A stretch of 52,959 bases of DNA from Ruaniaceae bacterium KH17 (GCA_900199505.1 FZQV01000017.1:1-52959), one strand, 5' to 3'; counted from the first letter of the stretch, positions 18,537 to 28,270 are shown. Program-made: numbers and translations. Notes: generated by a model not told the origin, from the sequence alone.

Positions 18537-18569
18537 GTGGGGGTGTGGGCACATTGCCCACACCCCCAC
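18537..18569 (-). terminator. Intra-operon hairpin between binding protein and permease genes
   Basis: A perfect 14-bp stem GTGGGGGTGTGGGC/GCCCACACCCCCAC with loop ACATT, lying between the binding-protein stop (18586) and the permease start (18523). There is no T-run. Such hairpins stabilise the upstream message or attenuate downstream genes. Confidence 0.6.
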
Positions 18570-18585
18570 GTTCAGGTGTTAGCGC

Positions 18586-19995
18586 CTAGTTCGCCGGCCA
18601 GCTTGCCTGGATGTCGTCCAGGACCTGCTCGGACGTGCGCGTCTGGTCGATCCACGCCGTCATGCCGGTCCAGAAGGAGCCTGCACCCACGGCCGACGGC
18701 ATCATGTCAGAGCCATCGAATCGGACGACGTTCTCCTGGTCACCCAGCAACTCAATCGCCAGCTCCAGCAGCGGAGAGGACGCCAGGTTCGGGTCCACGC
18801 CCATGTTGGCGGAGGTCACGCCACCCAGCCCAACGCGGATGTTCGCGAAGGTGTCGGATGCCATGTACGCCTGCACAGCCTGCGTCTCGGGCTTGTCGTT
18901 GAACGCGCCAACGAACTCGCCGGCGACGAGCAGCGGAATCTCTCCCTCATCGACGCCCGGCAGGCCAAATGCGAAGAAGTCTCCCTCTGGCGACACGTCG
19001 GTTCCCTCGGGAACCTGAGCCTCGTAGAAGGACGCCATGCGGTACATGAAGCACTCGCCGGAGAGGATCGGCAGACCGCCGTCATTGAACGTCGTCGTGG
19101 CGATCGAACGAGCGTCGCCGAACCCGCCGTTGACGTACTCATCGTTCAGCAGGATCTCGCCCACGGCCTCGAGAGACTCGAGGATCTGCGGGTCATTGAA
19201 CGGGACATCGTTGGTCACCCAGCCGTCGTACACGTCGACGCCTGCAATACGCATCACGTAGTCCTCGAGCCAGTCAGTGGCCGGCCAACCAGTCGCGTCA
19301 CCGGAGCCGATTCCCGCACACCACGGGCGTGCGCCGCTCTCGTTGTGATCCGCAGCGATCTGTGCGGTGAGGTCCATCATCTCATCGAGAGTCTTCGGAA
19401 TCTCGTAGCCATTCTCCGCGAAGGCCTTCGGCGAATACCACACGAAGGACTTCACCGAAGCCAGCATCGGAGCGGCGTAGAACTCGTCGCCTACCGTGCC
19501 ATATGCCTTCCACGACTCATGCCAACCCGAGTCAACCTTCGCCTCAACGGCATCCGGTGCGGGGACCACGTGCCCGTCGTCAACCATGCGTGTGAGCAGG
19601 CCCGGCTGCGGGAAGATCGCGAGGTCAGGGGCGTTACCACCCTCGGCCTGGAGCACAACTTGGTTCTCGAACTCGCCGATGCCATTGTGAACCACCTGAA
19701 TTCCGGTGCATTCGGTGAACTTGTCGAAGGTGGCCTGGAGGTCAGCGGCCTCCTGCTCACGAATCGACGAGAGGAGCGTGACGGATGCGCCCTCGATCGA
19801 TCCATACTCCTCGTACTCTTCACAGCCTTCTGCGGCGGAGCCGCCACCATCGTCAGGATCCGACGTTGACTCACCGCCACCGCCACCGGTGCCCCCACCG
19901 AGATCGTTCGAACCACCACAGGCCGAGAGAATCAGCGCCAACGCTGCCGCGCCTGCGAGGGCAGCGACGCTCTTCTGCGACTTTCGGATATTCAC
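18586..19995 (-). CDS. Sugar-binding lipoprotein of ABC transporter (AglE type)
   Basis: A 469-residue extracellular solute-binding protein (family 1). The signal peptide ends in lipobox LSAC, followed by a Gly/Ser/Asp-rich linker of about 30 residues. The mature domain has family segments such as GNAPDLAIFPQPGLL, GSGDATGWPATDWLED and RVGLGGVTSAN. The start is GTG 19995, with GGAGA 5 nt upstream; the frame extends further but those codons are AT-rich and lack signal features. It is the first gene of the operon. No LacI-type regulator is adjacent. Confidence 0.88.
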   Translation of the reverse strand: MNIRKSQKSVAALAGAAALALILSACGGSNDLGGGTGGGGGESTSDPDDGGGSAAEGCEEYEEYGSIEGASVTLLSSIREQEAADLQATFDKFTECTGIQVVHNGIGEFENQVVLQAEGGNAPDLAIFPQPGLLTRMVDDGHVVPAPDAVEAKVDSGWHESWKAYGTVGDEFYAAPMLASVKSFVWYSPKAFAENGYEIPKTLDEMMDLTAQIAADHNESGARPWCAGIGSGDATGWPATDWLEDYVMRIAGVDVYDGWVTNDVPFNDPQILESLEAVGEILLNDEYVNGGFGDARSIATTTFNDGGLPILSGECFMYRMASFYEAQVPEGTDVSPEGDFFAFGLPGVDEGEIPLLVAGEFVGAFNDKPETQAVQAYMASDTFANIRVGLGGVTSANMGVDPNLASSPLLELAIELLGDQENVVRFDGSDMMPSAVGAGSFWTGMTAWIDQTRTSEQVLDDIQASWPAN

Positions 19996-20006
19996 AAGTG
20001 TCTCCA

Positions 20007-20023
20007 TTTCCGTTGTGCGGAAA
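20007..20023 (-). promoter_or_regulatory. Inverted repeat in the leader of the sugar ABC operon
   Basis: TTTCCG-N5-CGGAAA lies 12-28 bp upstream of GTG 19995, overlapping or next to the ribosome site. It could be a repressor operator or a leader hairpin. The surrounding 20030-20110 stretch is AT-rich and probably holds the promoter; I could not fix its hexamers. Confidence 0.4.
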
Positions 20024-20128
20024 CGAACACTGTCTCCGCGCTCATCCATCATGACGGAAAGAGATATCGAATACATATGGTTTATGAGCACGCATACATA
20101 ACGATTTAGCAACAAATGCAGGTTGCGG

Positions 20129-20968
20129 CTACGTCGAAGACACCCCCAGGAGTGTCTCTATGACATCGGCGAGGCCGTCGTCGTGCACCGTTCCGGTGAC
20201 CGTCTGAGCACGGGACTTCGTCTCCTCGGTCGCCTGCCCCATCGCCACAGACCACGCCGCCCAGTCGAACATCTCGTGGTCATTTGAGCCATCCCCCACG
20301 GCCACGGTCGACGCCGGTGAGACCCCCAGCCGCTCGCGCACGCCTTCCAATCCGCCAGCCTTGGTCACACCATCCGGCGCAATGTCGAGCCACGCGGTCC
20401 AGCCGACCGCGTAGGTGGTCGTGTGTAGCCCCGCGCGCTCGATCAGGTCATGCATCGCCTGCGAGCCTTCTCCGGGAAGCCGGAGCGTAACTCGCACAGC
20501 CGGGATCTTCACGAGCTCGTCCAAGGTAACGATCTGCGGCTCGCCATGGAGCTCGCCGTCGGGGAAGCGCCCTGTCACATAGCGTTCCGTGTTCGGGGCA
20601 TCGACCAGCAGTAGCGCCTCCGGGAGCGCCTCGTGCATCGCACGCAGCACAGGCTCGGGATCAAAAGTCTTCGTCTCGATGAGCTCGAATCCGCCGTTCA
20701 CACGGCTGTCCACACGGATCGTGGCGGCACCATTGGAGGAAACCGCGAAGCCGCGTCGCAGCTCAAGTTGGTCGAGGATCGGCGTGGTCGCGACGACGCC
20801 TCGGCCGGTTGCGATCACAACGTGCGCACCGAGGCGATCCAGCTCCTGAATCCCCTCTCGCACCCGCAGTGAGAGGGCACCGTCGTGGTGGACAATCGTG
20901 CCGTCCACATCGAGAGCGACAAGCAGCTCGGGTCCGGCGGGTGGGAGCTCGATTTCGGATGGGATCAC
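20129..20968 (-). CDS. HAD-superfamily hydrolase (Cof-type phosphatase)
   Basis: A 279-residue HAD IIB hydrolase. Motif I is DVDGTIV near residue 20, motif II is the threonine/serine in ATGRG, and motif IV is [10 protein letters not shown]. The C2 cap lies between about 90 and 190. Such enzymes dephosphorylate sugar phosphates or flavin/cofactor phosphates; the substrate is unknown. The start is GTG 20968, whose codon overlaps the serS stop by 4 nt (GTGA), so it is translationally coupled to serS. Confidence 0.87.
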   Translation of the reverse strand: MIPSEIELPPAGPELLVALDVDGTIVHHDGALSLRVREGIQELDRLGAHVVIATGRGVVATTPILDQLELRRGFAVSSNGAATIRVDSRVNGGFELIETKTFDPEPVLRAMHEALPEALLLVDAPNTERYVTGRFPDGELHGEPQIVTLDELVKIPAVRVTLRLPGEGSQAMHDLIERAGLHTTTYAVGWTAWLDIAPDGVTKAGGLEGVRERLGVSPASTVAVGDGSNDHEMFDWAAWSVAMGQATEETKSRAQTVTGTVHDDGLADVIETLLGVSST

Positions 20969-22221
20969 GGGCTCAGGAGTTCCCTTCCGCCGAGGTAGGG
21001 CCGCAGCGCCTCGGGGACATACACCGAGCCATCCGCCTGCTGGTGCGTCTCGAGGATCGGCACGAGCCAGCGGGTGTTCGCGGCGGTGCCGTTCAGCGTG
21101 GCGACCGGGCGGGTGGCGCCCTCGAAGCGTTCGCGGATCTGCAGGCGGCGCGCCTGGTACGTAGTGCAGTTCGAGGTCGAGGTGAGCTCGAGGTAGCGCT
21201 CCTGGCTCGGGAGCCACGCCTCGCAGTCGTACTTCCGTGCGGCCGAGGAACCGAGGTCGCCAGCGGCAACATCGATCACGCGGTAGCTGAGCTCGGCAGC
21301 CTGGAGCAGCTCCTCCTCGAGCGCAAGCAGACGCAGGTGCTCGGCCTCCGAATCCTCCTGCCGCACGAACGAGAACAGCTCCACCTTGTTGAACTGGTGC
21401 ACGCGGATGATCCCGCGGGTATCGCGCCCGTATGATCCCGCCTCACGGCGGTAACAGGTGGACCAACCGGCGTACCGGACCGGGCCATCCTCGAGGTCGA
21501 GAATCTCGTCCATGTGGTAGCCGGCGATCGCCACCTCGGAAGTCCCGGTGAGGTAGAGATCATCCGCCGGGAGGTAGTAGATCTCGTCCGCATGCGCGCC
21601 GAGGAATCCCGTGCCCGCCATGATCTGCGGCGATACGAGCGTGGGAGTCACCATCGGGGTGAAGCCAGCGGCCATCGCGCGATCCCGCGCAAGCATGAGC
21701 AGCGCCTGCTCCAACAGCACGCCGACGCCGGTCAGGTAGTAGAAGCGCGCACCGGAGACCTTCGTACCGCGCTGGGTGTCGATCGCCTTCAGGCCCTCGC
21801 CGAGTTCGAGGTGATCCTTGACCGGGAAATCGAAGCTGGCGTGCTCGCCCGCCGTCTTCAGGACCTCGAAGTTCTCCTCCCCACCCGCGGGAACGCCGTC
21901 GATCACGATGTTCTGGATTGGCAGGAGCGCCTCTGTGGCGGCGGCATCCGCCTCCTTGGCGGCAGCCTCGAGTTGCTTAACCTCGGCGGCCATCTTGCCA
22001 GCCTCTGCGATGATCGCCTGGCGCTCATCGGGGCTCGCCTTGCCAATCGATTGAGAGAGCGCCTTCTGCTCGGCGCGGCGGGACTCGAAGGCGGCGAGCG
22101 CAGCGCGGCGCTGCTCATCGGCCGCAATCGCCCGATCGACTTGATCTGGGTCCGCGCCACGAGCCAGCTGCGAGGCCCGCGCCGGCTCCGGATTCTCCCT
22201 CAATGCACGTACATCAATCAT
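20965..22221 (-). CDS. serS: Seryl-tRNA synthetase
   Basis: A 418-residue class II aminoacyl-tRNA synthetase that charges the serine tRNAs, three of which are in this window. An N-terminal coiled-coil arm (about 30-100) is followed by the catalytic core with motif 2 ([15 protein letters not shown]) and motif 3 (near [15 protein letters not shown]). Start ATG 22221 has TAGGCT (22233-22228) 6 nt upstream, so it is predicted leaderless. Co-transcribed with the HAD gene and divergent from the diacylglycerol kinase gene. Confidence 0.96.
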   Translation of the reverse strand: MIDVRALRENPEPARASQLARGADPDQVDRAIAADEQRRAALAAFESRRAEQKALSQSIGKASPDERQAIIAEAGKMAAEVKQLEAAAKEADAAATEALLPIQNIVIDGVPAGGEENFEVLKTAGEHASFDFPVKDHLELGEGLKAIDTQRGTKVSGARFYYLTGVGVLLEQALLMLARDRAMAAGFTPMVTPTLVSPQIMAGTGFLGAHADEIYYLPADDLYLTGTSEVAIAGYHMDEILDLEDGPVRYAGWSTCYRREAGSYGRDTRGIIRVHQFNKVELFSFVRQEDSEAEHLRLLALEEELLQAAELSYRVIDVAAGDLGSSAARKYDCEAWLPSQERYLELTSTSNCTTYQARRLQIRERFEGATRPVATLNGTAANTRWLVPILETHQQADGSVYVPEALRPYLGGRELLSP

Positions 22222-22317
22222 GAACCGAGCCTACCGTTTCGCGGCGCTCCCCCTCACCCTCGCCCACACCTCACGCCACCTGCCAACCATCCCCACCAGG
22301 GAACCCAGCACCGGGCG

Positions 22318-22451
22318 TCTGCCACTCACGTGAGTGGCAGAAGGACAGGATTAGCTCGAGAACCGCACGTTTGGCACTCAGCTGAGTGGAAAAGGGACGC
22401 CGCCCACCCACATACCGGACTTCTTGCACTCACCTGAGTGCCAAAGGGACG
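22318..22451. repeat. Three palindromes at exact 52-bp spacing
   Basis: Palindromes with core CACTCANNTGAGTG are centred at 22329.5, 22381.5 and 22433.5, exactly 52 bp apart. The best is GCCACTCACGTGAGTGGC (22321-22338), extendable to 24 bp. Each is followed at the same offset by a related hexamer: AGGACA, GGGACG, GGGACG. They lie between the divergent serS and diacylglycerol kinase starts, the last about 40 bp before the kinase start. Confidence 0.85.
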
Positions 22452-22483
22452 AGAGCAGCGGCGGCGTGCCGTAGATTTAGGGA

Positions 22484-23527
22484 ATGGAGGGCATCTATGC
22501 GCTGGTCGCGGTGATCGTGGTCGCCGTTGTCTCGGGAGTTGCGCTGTTCCTTGCTGGACGCGCTCGGCCCTCTCCAAGCGAGCCCACCGAAACCAGCCGC
22601 GTTGCCCTCGTCTACAACCCCTCGAAGCCGCACGATTGGCCCGCGCTCATCGCCCTGCTCGCCGACGCCGTTCGCGACGCCGGGCTGGCCGAACCCCTCA
22701 TCTTCGAGACCACTGTCGAGGACCCGGGCGTGGGCCAGGCACGTGAAGCGATCGCGAAGGGCGCCGATCTCGTGATCGCGGCCGGCGGCGACGGCACCGT
22801 TCGAGCAGTGGCCGAAGGCCTCGCCCGCACCGGCACCGCAATGGGGATCATCCCCTCCGGCACCGGCAACCTGTTCGCGCGCAACATCGATCTTCCACTC
22901 GATGACCCCGCGGCGGCCATCGAGATCGCACTGCGCGGCTCCGAGCGCCACATCGACATCGGCTGGCTCCGCAACCGCGACGCCCGCCAGGACATCAGCG
23001 AACACCTCTTCCTCGTCGTTGCCGGCATCGGGTTCGACGGCGAGATGGTCGCCGAGACCGACCCAACTCTGAAGAAGCAGATCGGCTGGTTCGCGTACGG
23101 CGTCGGCGCGGTCAAGGGCATGCTCCGCCCGCGCATGAGCACCACAGTCACGATCGACGACGCGAACGAGCCGATCCGCCGCACCGCCCGCTCGGTGATG
23201 ATCGCCAACTGCGGCTGGCTCCCCGCCGGCGTAGCCCTACAGCCGGACGCCGAGCTCGACGACGGCTTCCTCGACCTCGTCACCGTGGACACCCGCGGCG
23301 GCGCAATCGGGTGGGCATCGCTCGGCGGCAAGCTCATCCTCCGCACCGTTGGATTCCGCGGCGAAGCAACGGATATCGCCTCCACGCTGGAGTATCACCG
23401 TGGCCGAGAATTCCACATCGCCACGGATCAGACGTCCTGGGTTCAGGTCGACGGCGATCTGGTCGCCGAGAGCTCGATCATTAGTGCCCGCGTGGACCCC
23501 GGGGCACTCATAGTCCGCGGGCCATAG
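22484..23527 (+). CDS. Diacylglycerol/lipid kinase family protein
   Basis: A 347-residue DAGK-catalytic-domain protein. An N-terminal membrane helix (about 5-25) precedes the nucleotide site GGDGT at 101-105 and PSGTGN near 126. The family phosphorylates diacylglycerol or related lipids at the membrane. Start ATG 22484 has TAGATT (22472-22477) 6 nt upstream, so it is predicted leaderless. Its promoter region carries the three 52-bp-phased palindromes. It converges with pheA, 42 bp away. Confidence 0.9.
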   Translation: MEGIYALVAVIVVAVVSGVALFLAGRARPSPSEPTETSRVALVYNPSKPHDWPALIALLADAVRDAGLAEPLIFETTVEDPGVGQAREAIAKGADLVIAAGGDGTVRAVAEGLARTGTAMGIIPSGTGNLFARNIDLPLDDPAAAIEIALRGSERHIDIGWLRNRDARQDISEHLFLVVAGIGFDGEMVAETDPTLKKQIGWFAYGVGAVKGMLRPRMSTTVTIDDANEPIRRTARSVMIANCGWLPAGVALQPDAELDDGFLDLVTVDTRGGAIGWASLGGKLILRTVGFRGEATDIASTLEYHRGREFHIATDQTSWVQVDGDLVAESSIISARVDPGALIVRGP

Positions 23528-23569
23528 CCGCCCGGCGTAGCCCGAAACCGCGGGCGAGGGATCGGGGCG

Positions 23570-24475
23570 CTAGCTCTCGAGCAGGCCCTCAACCCAGGCA
23601 CGGGCGGCATCGAAATCGGCGTCCGAGGTGCCGGGCGCGAGGCGCGTGAGCGGCGCGTCCGCCGCCGGATACGAGCCGATGAAACGCACCAACGGGCACA
23701 CCCGGTGCAGACCGATCAGCACCGCCTTCATCCGCTCCTCGGTAATGTGACCTTCGGCGTCGATCGAGAAGGCGTAGCGGCCGAGCGAGTCACCGATCGG
23801 GCGGGACTCGATCCGCGAAAGGTTCACGCCGCGCACCGCGAACTGCTCCAGCATGTCCAGTAGGCCACCTGACTCGTTGTGCGCGAGGTGCACGAGCAGC
23901 GTGGTCTTGTCCGCGCCCGTGGGCGCGGGAATCCGACCATTCTTCGCGACCACCGCGAAGCGCGTCACGGCGTGGGCGTTGTCGGCCACATCCTCGGCGA
24001 TCAGCGGCAGGCCGTACTTTTGCGCCGAGTGGCGTGAGCAGAGCGCCGCATCGAAATCCGCGGTGCCCTCGGCGAGAGCCTTTGCTCCTGCCGCGGTCGA
24101 GCCCACCGGGTGGTGGACGGCGTCGGGCATGACCTGGTGGATCCACTTCCGGCACTGCGCGTATGCGTGCGGGTGGGTGCCCACGGAACGAATCTCGTGC
24201 AGCTCGGCGTGCCCGGCGAGCTGGAACTGGATCGGCACCAGCACCTCGCCGATGATGACCAGGTACTCCCCGTGTGAGAGCGAATCGATCGTGGCATTTA
24301 CGCCACCCTCAACCGAGTTCTCGATGGGGACGACGGCGGCCTCAACCGCTCCGCCGCGGACCTCGTCCAGCGCTGTGGGGACGTCGATACAGGGGACGCC
24401 TTCGGCGTCGGGGGCGAAGCTCAGGAGGGCCTCTTCGCAGAAGGTCCCTTCGGGGCCAAGGAAGGCGTAGCGCAT
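23570..24475 (-). CDS. pheA: Prephenate dehydratase
   Basis: A 301-residue prephenate dehydratase that makes phenylpyruvate for phenylalanine synthesis. The N-terminus FLGPEGTFCEEAL, the central IENSVEGGV and the TRFAVV segment mark the catalytic domain. A C-terminal ACT domain (about 205-280, with ESRPIG) provides phenylalanine feedback. No chorismate mutase domain is fused. ATG 24475 is chosen; TACCCT lies 9 nt upstream, so the leader is very short or absent. Confidence 0.95.
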   Translation of the reverse strand: MRYAFLGPEGTFCEEALLSFAPDAEGVPCIDVPTALDEVRGGAVEAAVVPIENSVEGGVNATIDSLSHGEYLVIIGEVLVPIQFQLAGHAELHEIRSVGTHPHAYAQCRKWIHQVMPDAVHHPVGSTAAGAKALAEGTADFDAALCSRHSAQKYGLPLIAEDVADNAHAVTRFAVVAKNGRIPAPTGADKTTLLVHLAHNESGGLLDMLEQFAVRGVNLSRIESRPIGDSLGRYAFSIDAEGHITEERMKAVLIGLHRVCPLVRFIGSYPAADAPLTRLAPGTSDADFDAARAWVEGLLES

Positions 24476-24561
24476 AGTGGTGCCAGGGTACCCGAGGTGG
24501 GGGCCGTGCCGCCGCGCCGTCCCACTCCTCCCTTCGAACTCGTGCTGCATCCCACAAGATG

Positions 24562-24590
24562 CCCCAGATTTGACCCCAAATCTGGGGTCA
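24562..24590. terminator. Overlapping palindromes between GT2 and pheA genes
   Basis: CCCCAGATTTG/CAAATCTGGGG (24562-24587) overlaps a second palindrome TGACCCCA/TGGGGTCA (24571-24590), so two alternative hairpins are possible. Probably terminates the upstream minus-strand glycosyltransferase message. Confidence 0.55.
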
Positions 24591-24628
24591 GCAACACAAG
24601 TCTGGGAAGGGCGGGTGTGGAGCGAAGG

Positions 24629-25408
24629 CTACGACGCGTAGTTGACGGTGTATGGCAGGCCCGGCTTCTGGGAGACCGCCACCTTCGCGATCGTGTCCTT
24701 CGGCGCGTGCACGCCGCGCATTCGACGGCTCGAGACCGCCATCGCCACATCCCGGTACTGGGCGGAGCGGTGCAGGGCCCCAGAGAAGTTCTTGGGAATC
24801 GGGCGGCCGCGCAGGTTGCAGGGAACCTCCTGCACCGTGAATCCGGCGGTCAGCACATCGATCGTCATGCCCGTCTCGACACCCCAGCCGTGCGCGAGTG
24901 GAAGCGCCGCATTGAAGGCATCGCGGGTGATACAGCGGACCCCGCTGAGCGGCTGATAGGGGCGCCATCCGGTGGCGCGCGTGATCGCCTGGCGCGCGAG
25001 CTTGGTAGCCATCGCCGGGCTACTCTGGCCCTCCTCGGGAGGGAGCGCGGCGATCGCGAGATCAACCTCGCCAGAGATCACAGGCTCCACAAGCGCGGCG
25101 CATTCGACGGCGCTCTCCCCCATATCGGCATCGATGAACAACAGGACGCGGGCGGGGCGGCCGTCGATGTCACGCATGGCAACAACGGAACTGCCGGTCT
25201 CCATCGCGGAGGCTTTGCCGCGGTTCACGGAATGGCGCACCACAACGGCGCCGGCATTGCGCGCGGCGTGCTGAGTGCCATCCTCCGAACCGTCATCCAC
25301 CACCAGGACGAGATCGACATGTGGAATGGCGCGGCACGCGCGAATGGTCGCCGCGATGCGATCGACCTCATCTTTCGCCGGGATCACAACGGCGACACGA
25401 TCATTCAC
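24629..25408 (-). CDS. GT2-family glycosyltransferase
   Basis: A 259-residue cytosolic GT-A glycosyltransferase. The nucleotide-binding start is VVIPAKDEVDRI; VVDDGSEDGT and the metal-binding FIDADMGE (a DXD variant) follow. It resembles the glucosyl-3-phosphoglycerate synthase/DPM1-like group but is shorter than GpgS, so donor and acceptor are unassigned. Start GTG 25408 has TAGGAT (25421-25416) 7 nt upstream, so it is predicted leaderless. Confidence 0.85.
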   Translation of the reverse strand: MNDRVAVVIPAKDEVDRIAATIRACRAIPHVDLVLVVDDGSEDGTQHAARNAGAVVVRHSVNRGKASAMETGSSVVAMRDIDGRPARVLLFIDADMGESAVECAALVEPVISGEVDLAIAALPPEEGQSSPAMATKLARQAITRATGWRPYQPLSGVRCITRDAFNAALPLAHGWGVETGMTIDVLTAGFTVQEVPCNLRGRPIPKNFSGALHRSAQYRDVAMAVSSRRMRGVHAPKDTIAKVAVSQKPGLPYTVNYAS

Positions 25409-25473
25409 GCAGTCAATCCTAGTCGCATTCGCGGAGGATTCCGCGCGTTATCGCGGCCTCGGCGTGGTGATTT

Positions 25474-26319
25474 CTACAGGTTTACTTGGCGCGAGATCAG
25501 GCCGGCGCGGGCGCCACGCTCCTCCGCCGTGAGCGGCGAATCGTCCTTCAGCGCCTTCTGCAGTCGCTTCTCGAACGCCTGGCACGGGCCGGTGAGTTCA
25601 TCCGCCTCGGTGCCGGGCTGCAACTCCCACACGGGAACGAGCAGTCCCTGTGCACGGAACGCGCCGATCATGCGCACTCCCTCTTCGAGATCGGTCTCGT
25701 GGGCGGCCTGCAGGCGGGCCAGCGCGCTCAGCAGCTCGTACTCCCCCTCAGGGCGAACCCAACGCAGGAACTCCTTGCCCATTCGGGTCCAATAGGCCGA
25801 TTCGACGCCGTCGACCTTCACCATCGGCACCACCTGCTCCTTGGCGTTCGCCAGCGCCTCCTCGAGCTCGGGGGTGCGCTCCTCGGCGGGGTCGATCCAG
25901 AAGTCGAAGCCATCGTGGACCTCGATGTTGAGCGGGGCATCGCCGAGCAGGTCTTGCAGACGCTCACCCGGCTCGGGCAGTTCGGAAAGGTAGAGCGGCT
26001 CGCCCGGCTCGAGCTCGAGCGCCTGGAGCAGCGCGTTGGCGACATCGCGCGAGGCGTCACCGGAGGCCAGGCGGAACTGGAGGGCGACAACGACGCTCCC
26101 GTCCTGGCGGCGGACGGCCGGCACCTGGTCAGGGAGGAGGGTGGCAAGGAGGACGTCGGTGTCCTTGTACGTGGTGGAGATCGTGGCGGAGGGCAGGATC
26201 TCGCGCATGGCAACGAGATCGGTCTCGTGGTCGAGCCCCTCGAACGGGCGCTCGACGAACGGCACCTCCTTACGCTTCGGAGCGGACTGAGTGCGATCGC
26301 GGCGAGACTTCTTTCCCAT
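25474..26319 (-). CDS. DUF5926-family protein
   Basis: A 281-residue cytosolic protein with a basic start (GKKSRRDRTQSAPKRKEVPF) and an acidic body. It resembles the Actinobacteria-specific DUF5926 family found near pheA/serS/pgm-type genes; no biochemical role is known to me. Start ATG 26319 has TAACCT (26332-26327) 7 nt upstream, so it is predicted leaderless. The stop is 65 bp from the GTG of the glycosyltransferase gene, which has its own -10. Confidence 0.8.
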   Translation of the reverse strand: MGKKSRRDRTQSAPKRKEVPFVERPFEGLDHETDLVAMREILPSATISTTYKDTDVLLATLLPDQVPAVRRQDGSVVVALQFRLASGDASRDVANALLQALELEPGEPLYLSELPEPGERLQDLLGDAPLNIEVHDGFDFWIDPAEERTPELEEALANAKEQVVPMVKVDGVESAYWTRMGKEFLRWVRPEGEYELLSALARLQAAHETDLEEGVRMIGAFRAQGLLVPVWELQPGTEADELTGPCQAFEKRLQKALKDDSPLTAEERGARAGLISRQVNL

Positions 26320-26441
26320 AGGGACTAGGTTACGGGACGCCGCGCCTCCCAACGGAACCGGGCGCCGTCGGGCAGCTGCCCTCCCCACCATTCCGGACGC
26401 CGTCGGGCAGACCATCCCACACGCCCTCATGCCCTTGTTCG

Positions 26442-26484
26442 AGCGCTATGTCATGCACAAGGTGCGGTGTCATGACATAGCACT
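26442..26484. repeat. Inverted repeat upstream of pgm
   Basis: Perfect arms GCTATGTCATG (26445-26455) and CATGACATAGC (26471-26481) extend outward with one mismatch to GAG/CTC. It lies about 100 bp before pgm, next to two GCCGTCGG motifs (26364-26371 and 26399-26406). Confidence 0.7.
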
Positions 26485-26586
26485 CCCGCTAGGCGGCAGG
26501 CGGCCGAGCGGAGTAGAAGCACGGGAGTGAAGGGCGATTAGCGCGCAAGTGGTGTTTTTGTCGGCGGTGTGCGGCAGGATGGTTCT

Positions 26587-28257
26587 ATGCATGAACGCGC
26601 AGGGCAGCCGGCCCAACCCAGCGACCTCATCGACGTCGATCAGCTCATCGCGGATTACTATGCGATCGTCCCGGACGTGACGAATCCGGAGCAGAAGGTG
26701 ATCTTCGGAACCTCCGGTCACCGCGGTTCGGCGTTCGACGGCGCCTTCAACGAGGCGCATATCGCCGCGATCACGCAGGCGATCGTTGAGTATCGGGCCG
26801 CGCAGGGCACCGACGGCCCGCTGTACATCGGCCGTGACACGCACGCGCTCTCGCTTCCCGCATGGAAGACTGCGCTCGAGGTGCTGGCCGCGAACGGCGT
26901 CACCGTGCGGATCGACGCCCGCGATGCCTACACGCCCACCCCCGCGCTTTCGCACGCGATCCTGATCACGAACGGCGCGGGCTCGTCCGGAGGCGTGGTC
27001 ACAGAGGGGCCCGGGCGCGCGGACGGCATCGTGATTACCCCCTCGCACAACCCGCCGCGCGATGGCGGCTTCAAGTACAACCCGCCACACGGCGGCCCGG
27101 CAGACTCGGACGCAACCGGCTGGATCGCCAACCGAGCGAACGAGTTGCTCGCGGAGGGCTGGGAGAAGATCCGCCGCGTCTCGCTGGAGGAGGCGCTCGC
27201 CGCCGAGACCACCGGCCGACACGATTTCCTCTCTGCGTACGTGGAGGATCTCGCGAACGTGATCAACTTCGACGCGATCCGCGAGGCGGGCGTGCGGATC
27301 GGCGCGGACCCGCTCGGCGGCGCCTCCGTGGACTACTGGGGCGAGATCGGCGACCGCTACGGCCTGAACCTCACGGTGGTGAATCCGGATGTGGACCCGG
27401 CGTTCGGCTTCATGACGCTGGACTGGGACGGCAAGATCCGCATGGACTGTTCCTCCCCGAACGCGATGGCGTCGCTCCTTTCCAAGATGGGCGACGACGC
27501 CCCCTTCGATATCGCGACCGGCAACGACACGGATTCGGATCGCCACGGCATCGTGACGCCGGATGCCGGGTTGATGAACCCGAACCACTTCCTCGCGACG
27601 GCGATCCACTACCTCTTCCAGAACCGGCCCGGCTGGCCCGCGGATGCGGCGATCGGTAAGACTCTGGTCTCCTCCTCGCTGATCGACCGCGTGGCCGAGG
27701 GGATCGGGCGCACGCTGATCGAGGTGCCGGTGGGCTTCAAGTACTTCGTGCCCGGGCTCGTCTCGGGGACGGTGGGCTTCGGCGGTGAGGAGTCCGCGGG
27801 CGCGAGCTTCCTGCGCAAGGACGGCACCGTGTGGACCACGGACAAGGACGGCATCATCCTGTGCCTGCTCGCGGCGGAGATGATCGCCGTGACTGGGAAG
27901 TCGCCCTCGCAACTGCACGCGGAACTCGTGGCGCAGTACGGCGCGAGCGCCTACGCCCGGATCGACGCGGCGGCCACAAAGCCGGAGAAGGCGAAGCTGG
28001 CGGCGCTTGAGCCCTCGGACGTCAGGGCCACTGAACTCGCGGGCGAGCCGATCACGGCGCGCCTGGTGCGGGCGCCGGGCAACAACGAGCCGATCGGCGG
28101 CCTGAAGGTGACCACTCAGAACGCCTGGTTCGCAGCGCGTCCCTCCGGCACCGAGGACGTGTACAAGATCTACGCCGAGTCCTTCAAGGGCACCGATCAC
28201 CTCGCCGAGGTCCAAGCAGCTGCAAAGGACGTGGTCGCCGCCGCCCTCAACGGCTGA
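26587..28257 (+). CDS. pgm: Phosphoglucomutase (alpha-D-glucose-phosphate specific)
   Basis: A 556-residue phosphohexomutase that interconverts glucose 1- and 6-phosphate. The catalytic serine is S153 in TPSHNPP, the metal loop is NDTDSDRHG, the sugar-binding loop is [10 protein letters not shown], and the phosphate-binding end is [16 protein letters not shown]. Start ATG 26587 has CAGGAT (26575-26580) 6 nt upstream, so it is predicted leaderless; the longer frame begins at a GTG upstream of that box. Confidence 0.95.
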   Translation: MHERAGQPAQPSDLIDVDQLIADYYAIVPDVTNPEQKVIFGTSGHRGSAFDGAFNEAHIAAITQAIVEYRAAQGTDGPLYIGRDTHALSLPAWKTALEVLAANGVTVRIDARDAYTPTPALSHAILITNGAGSSGGVVTEGPGRADGIVITPSHNPPRDGGFKYNPPHGGPADSDATGWIANRANELLAEGWEKIRRVSLEEALAAETTGRHDFLSAYVEDLANVINFDAIREAGVRIGADPLGGASVDYWGEIGDRYGLNLTVVNPDVDPAFGFMTLDWDGKIRMDCSSPNAMASLLSKMGDDAPFDIATGNDTDSDRHGIVTPDAGLMNPNHFLATAIHYLFQNRPGWPADAAIGKTLVSSSLIDRVAEGIGRTLIEVPVGFKYFVPGLVSGTVGFGGEESAGASFLRKDGTVWTTDKDGIILCLLAAEMIAVTGKSPSQLHAELVAQYGASAYARIDAAATKPEKAKLAALEPSDVRATELAGEPITARLVRAPGNNEPIGGLKVTTQNAWFAARPSGTEDVYKIYAESFKGTDHLAEVQAAAKDVVAAALNG

Positions 28258-28270
28258 TTCCCGCATCACC

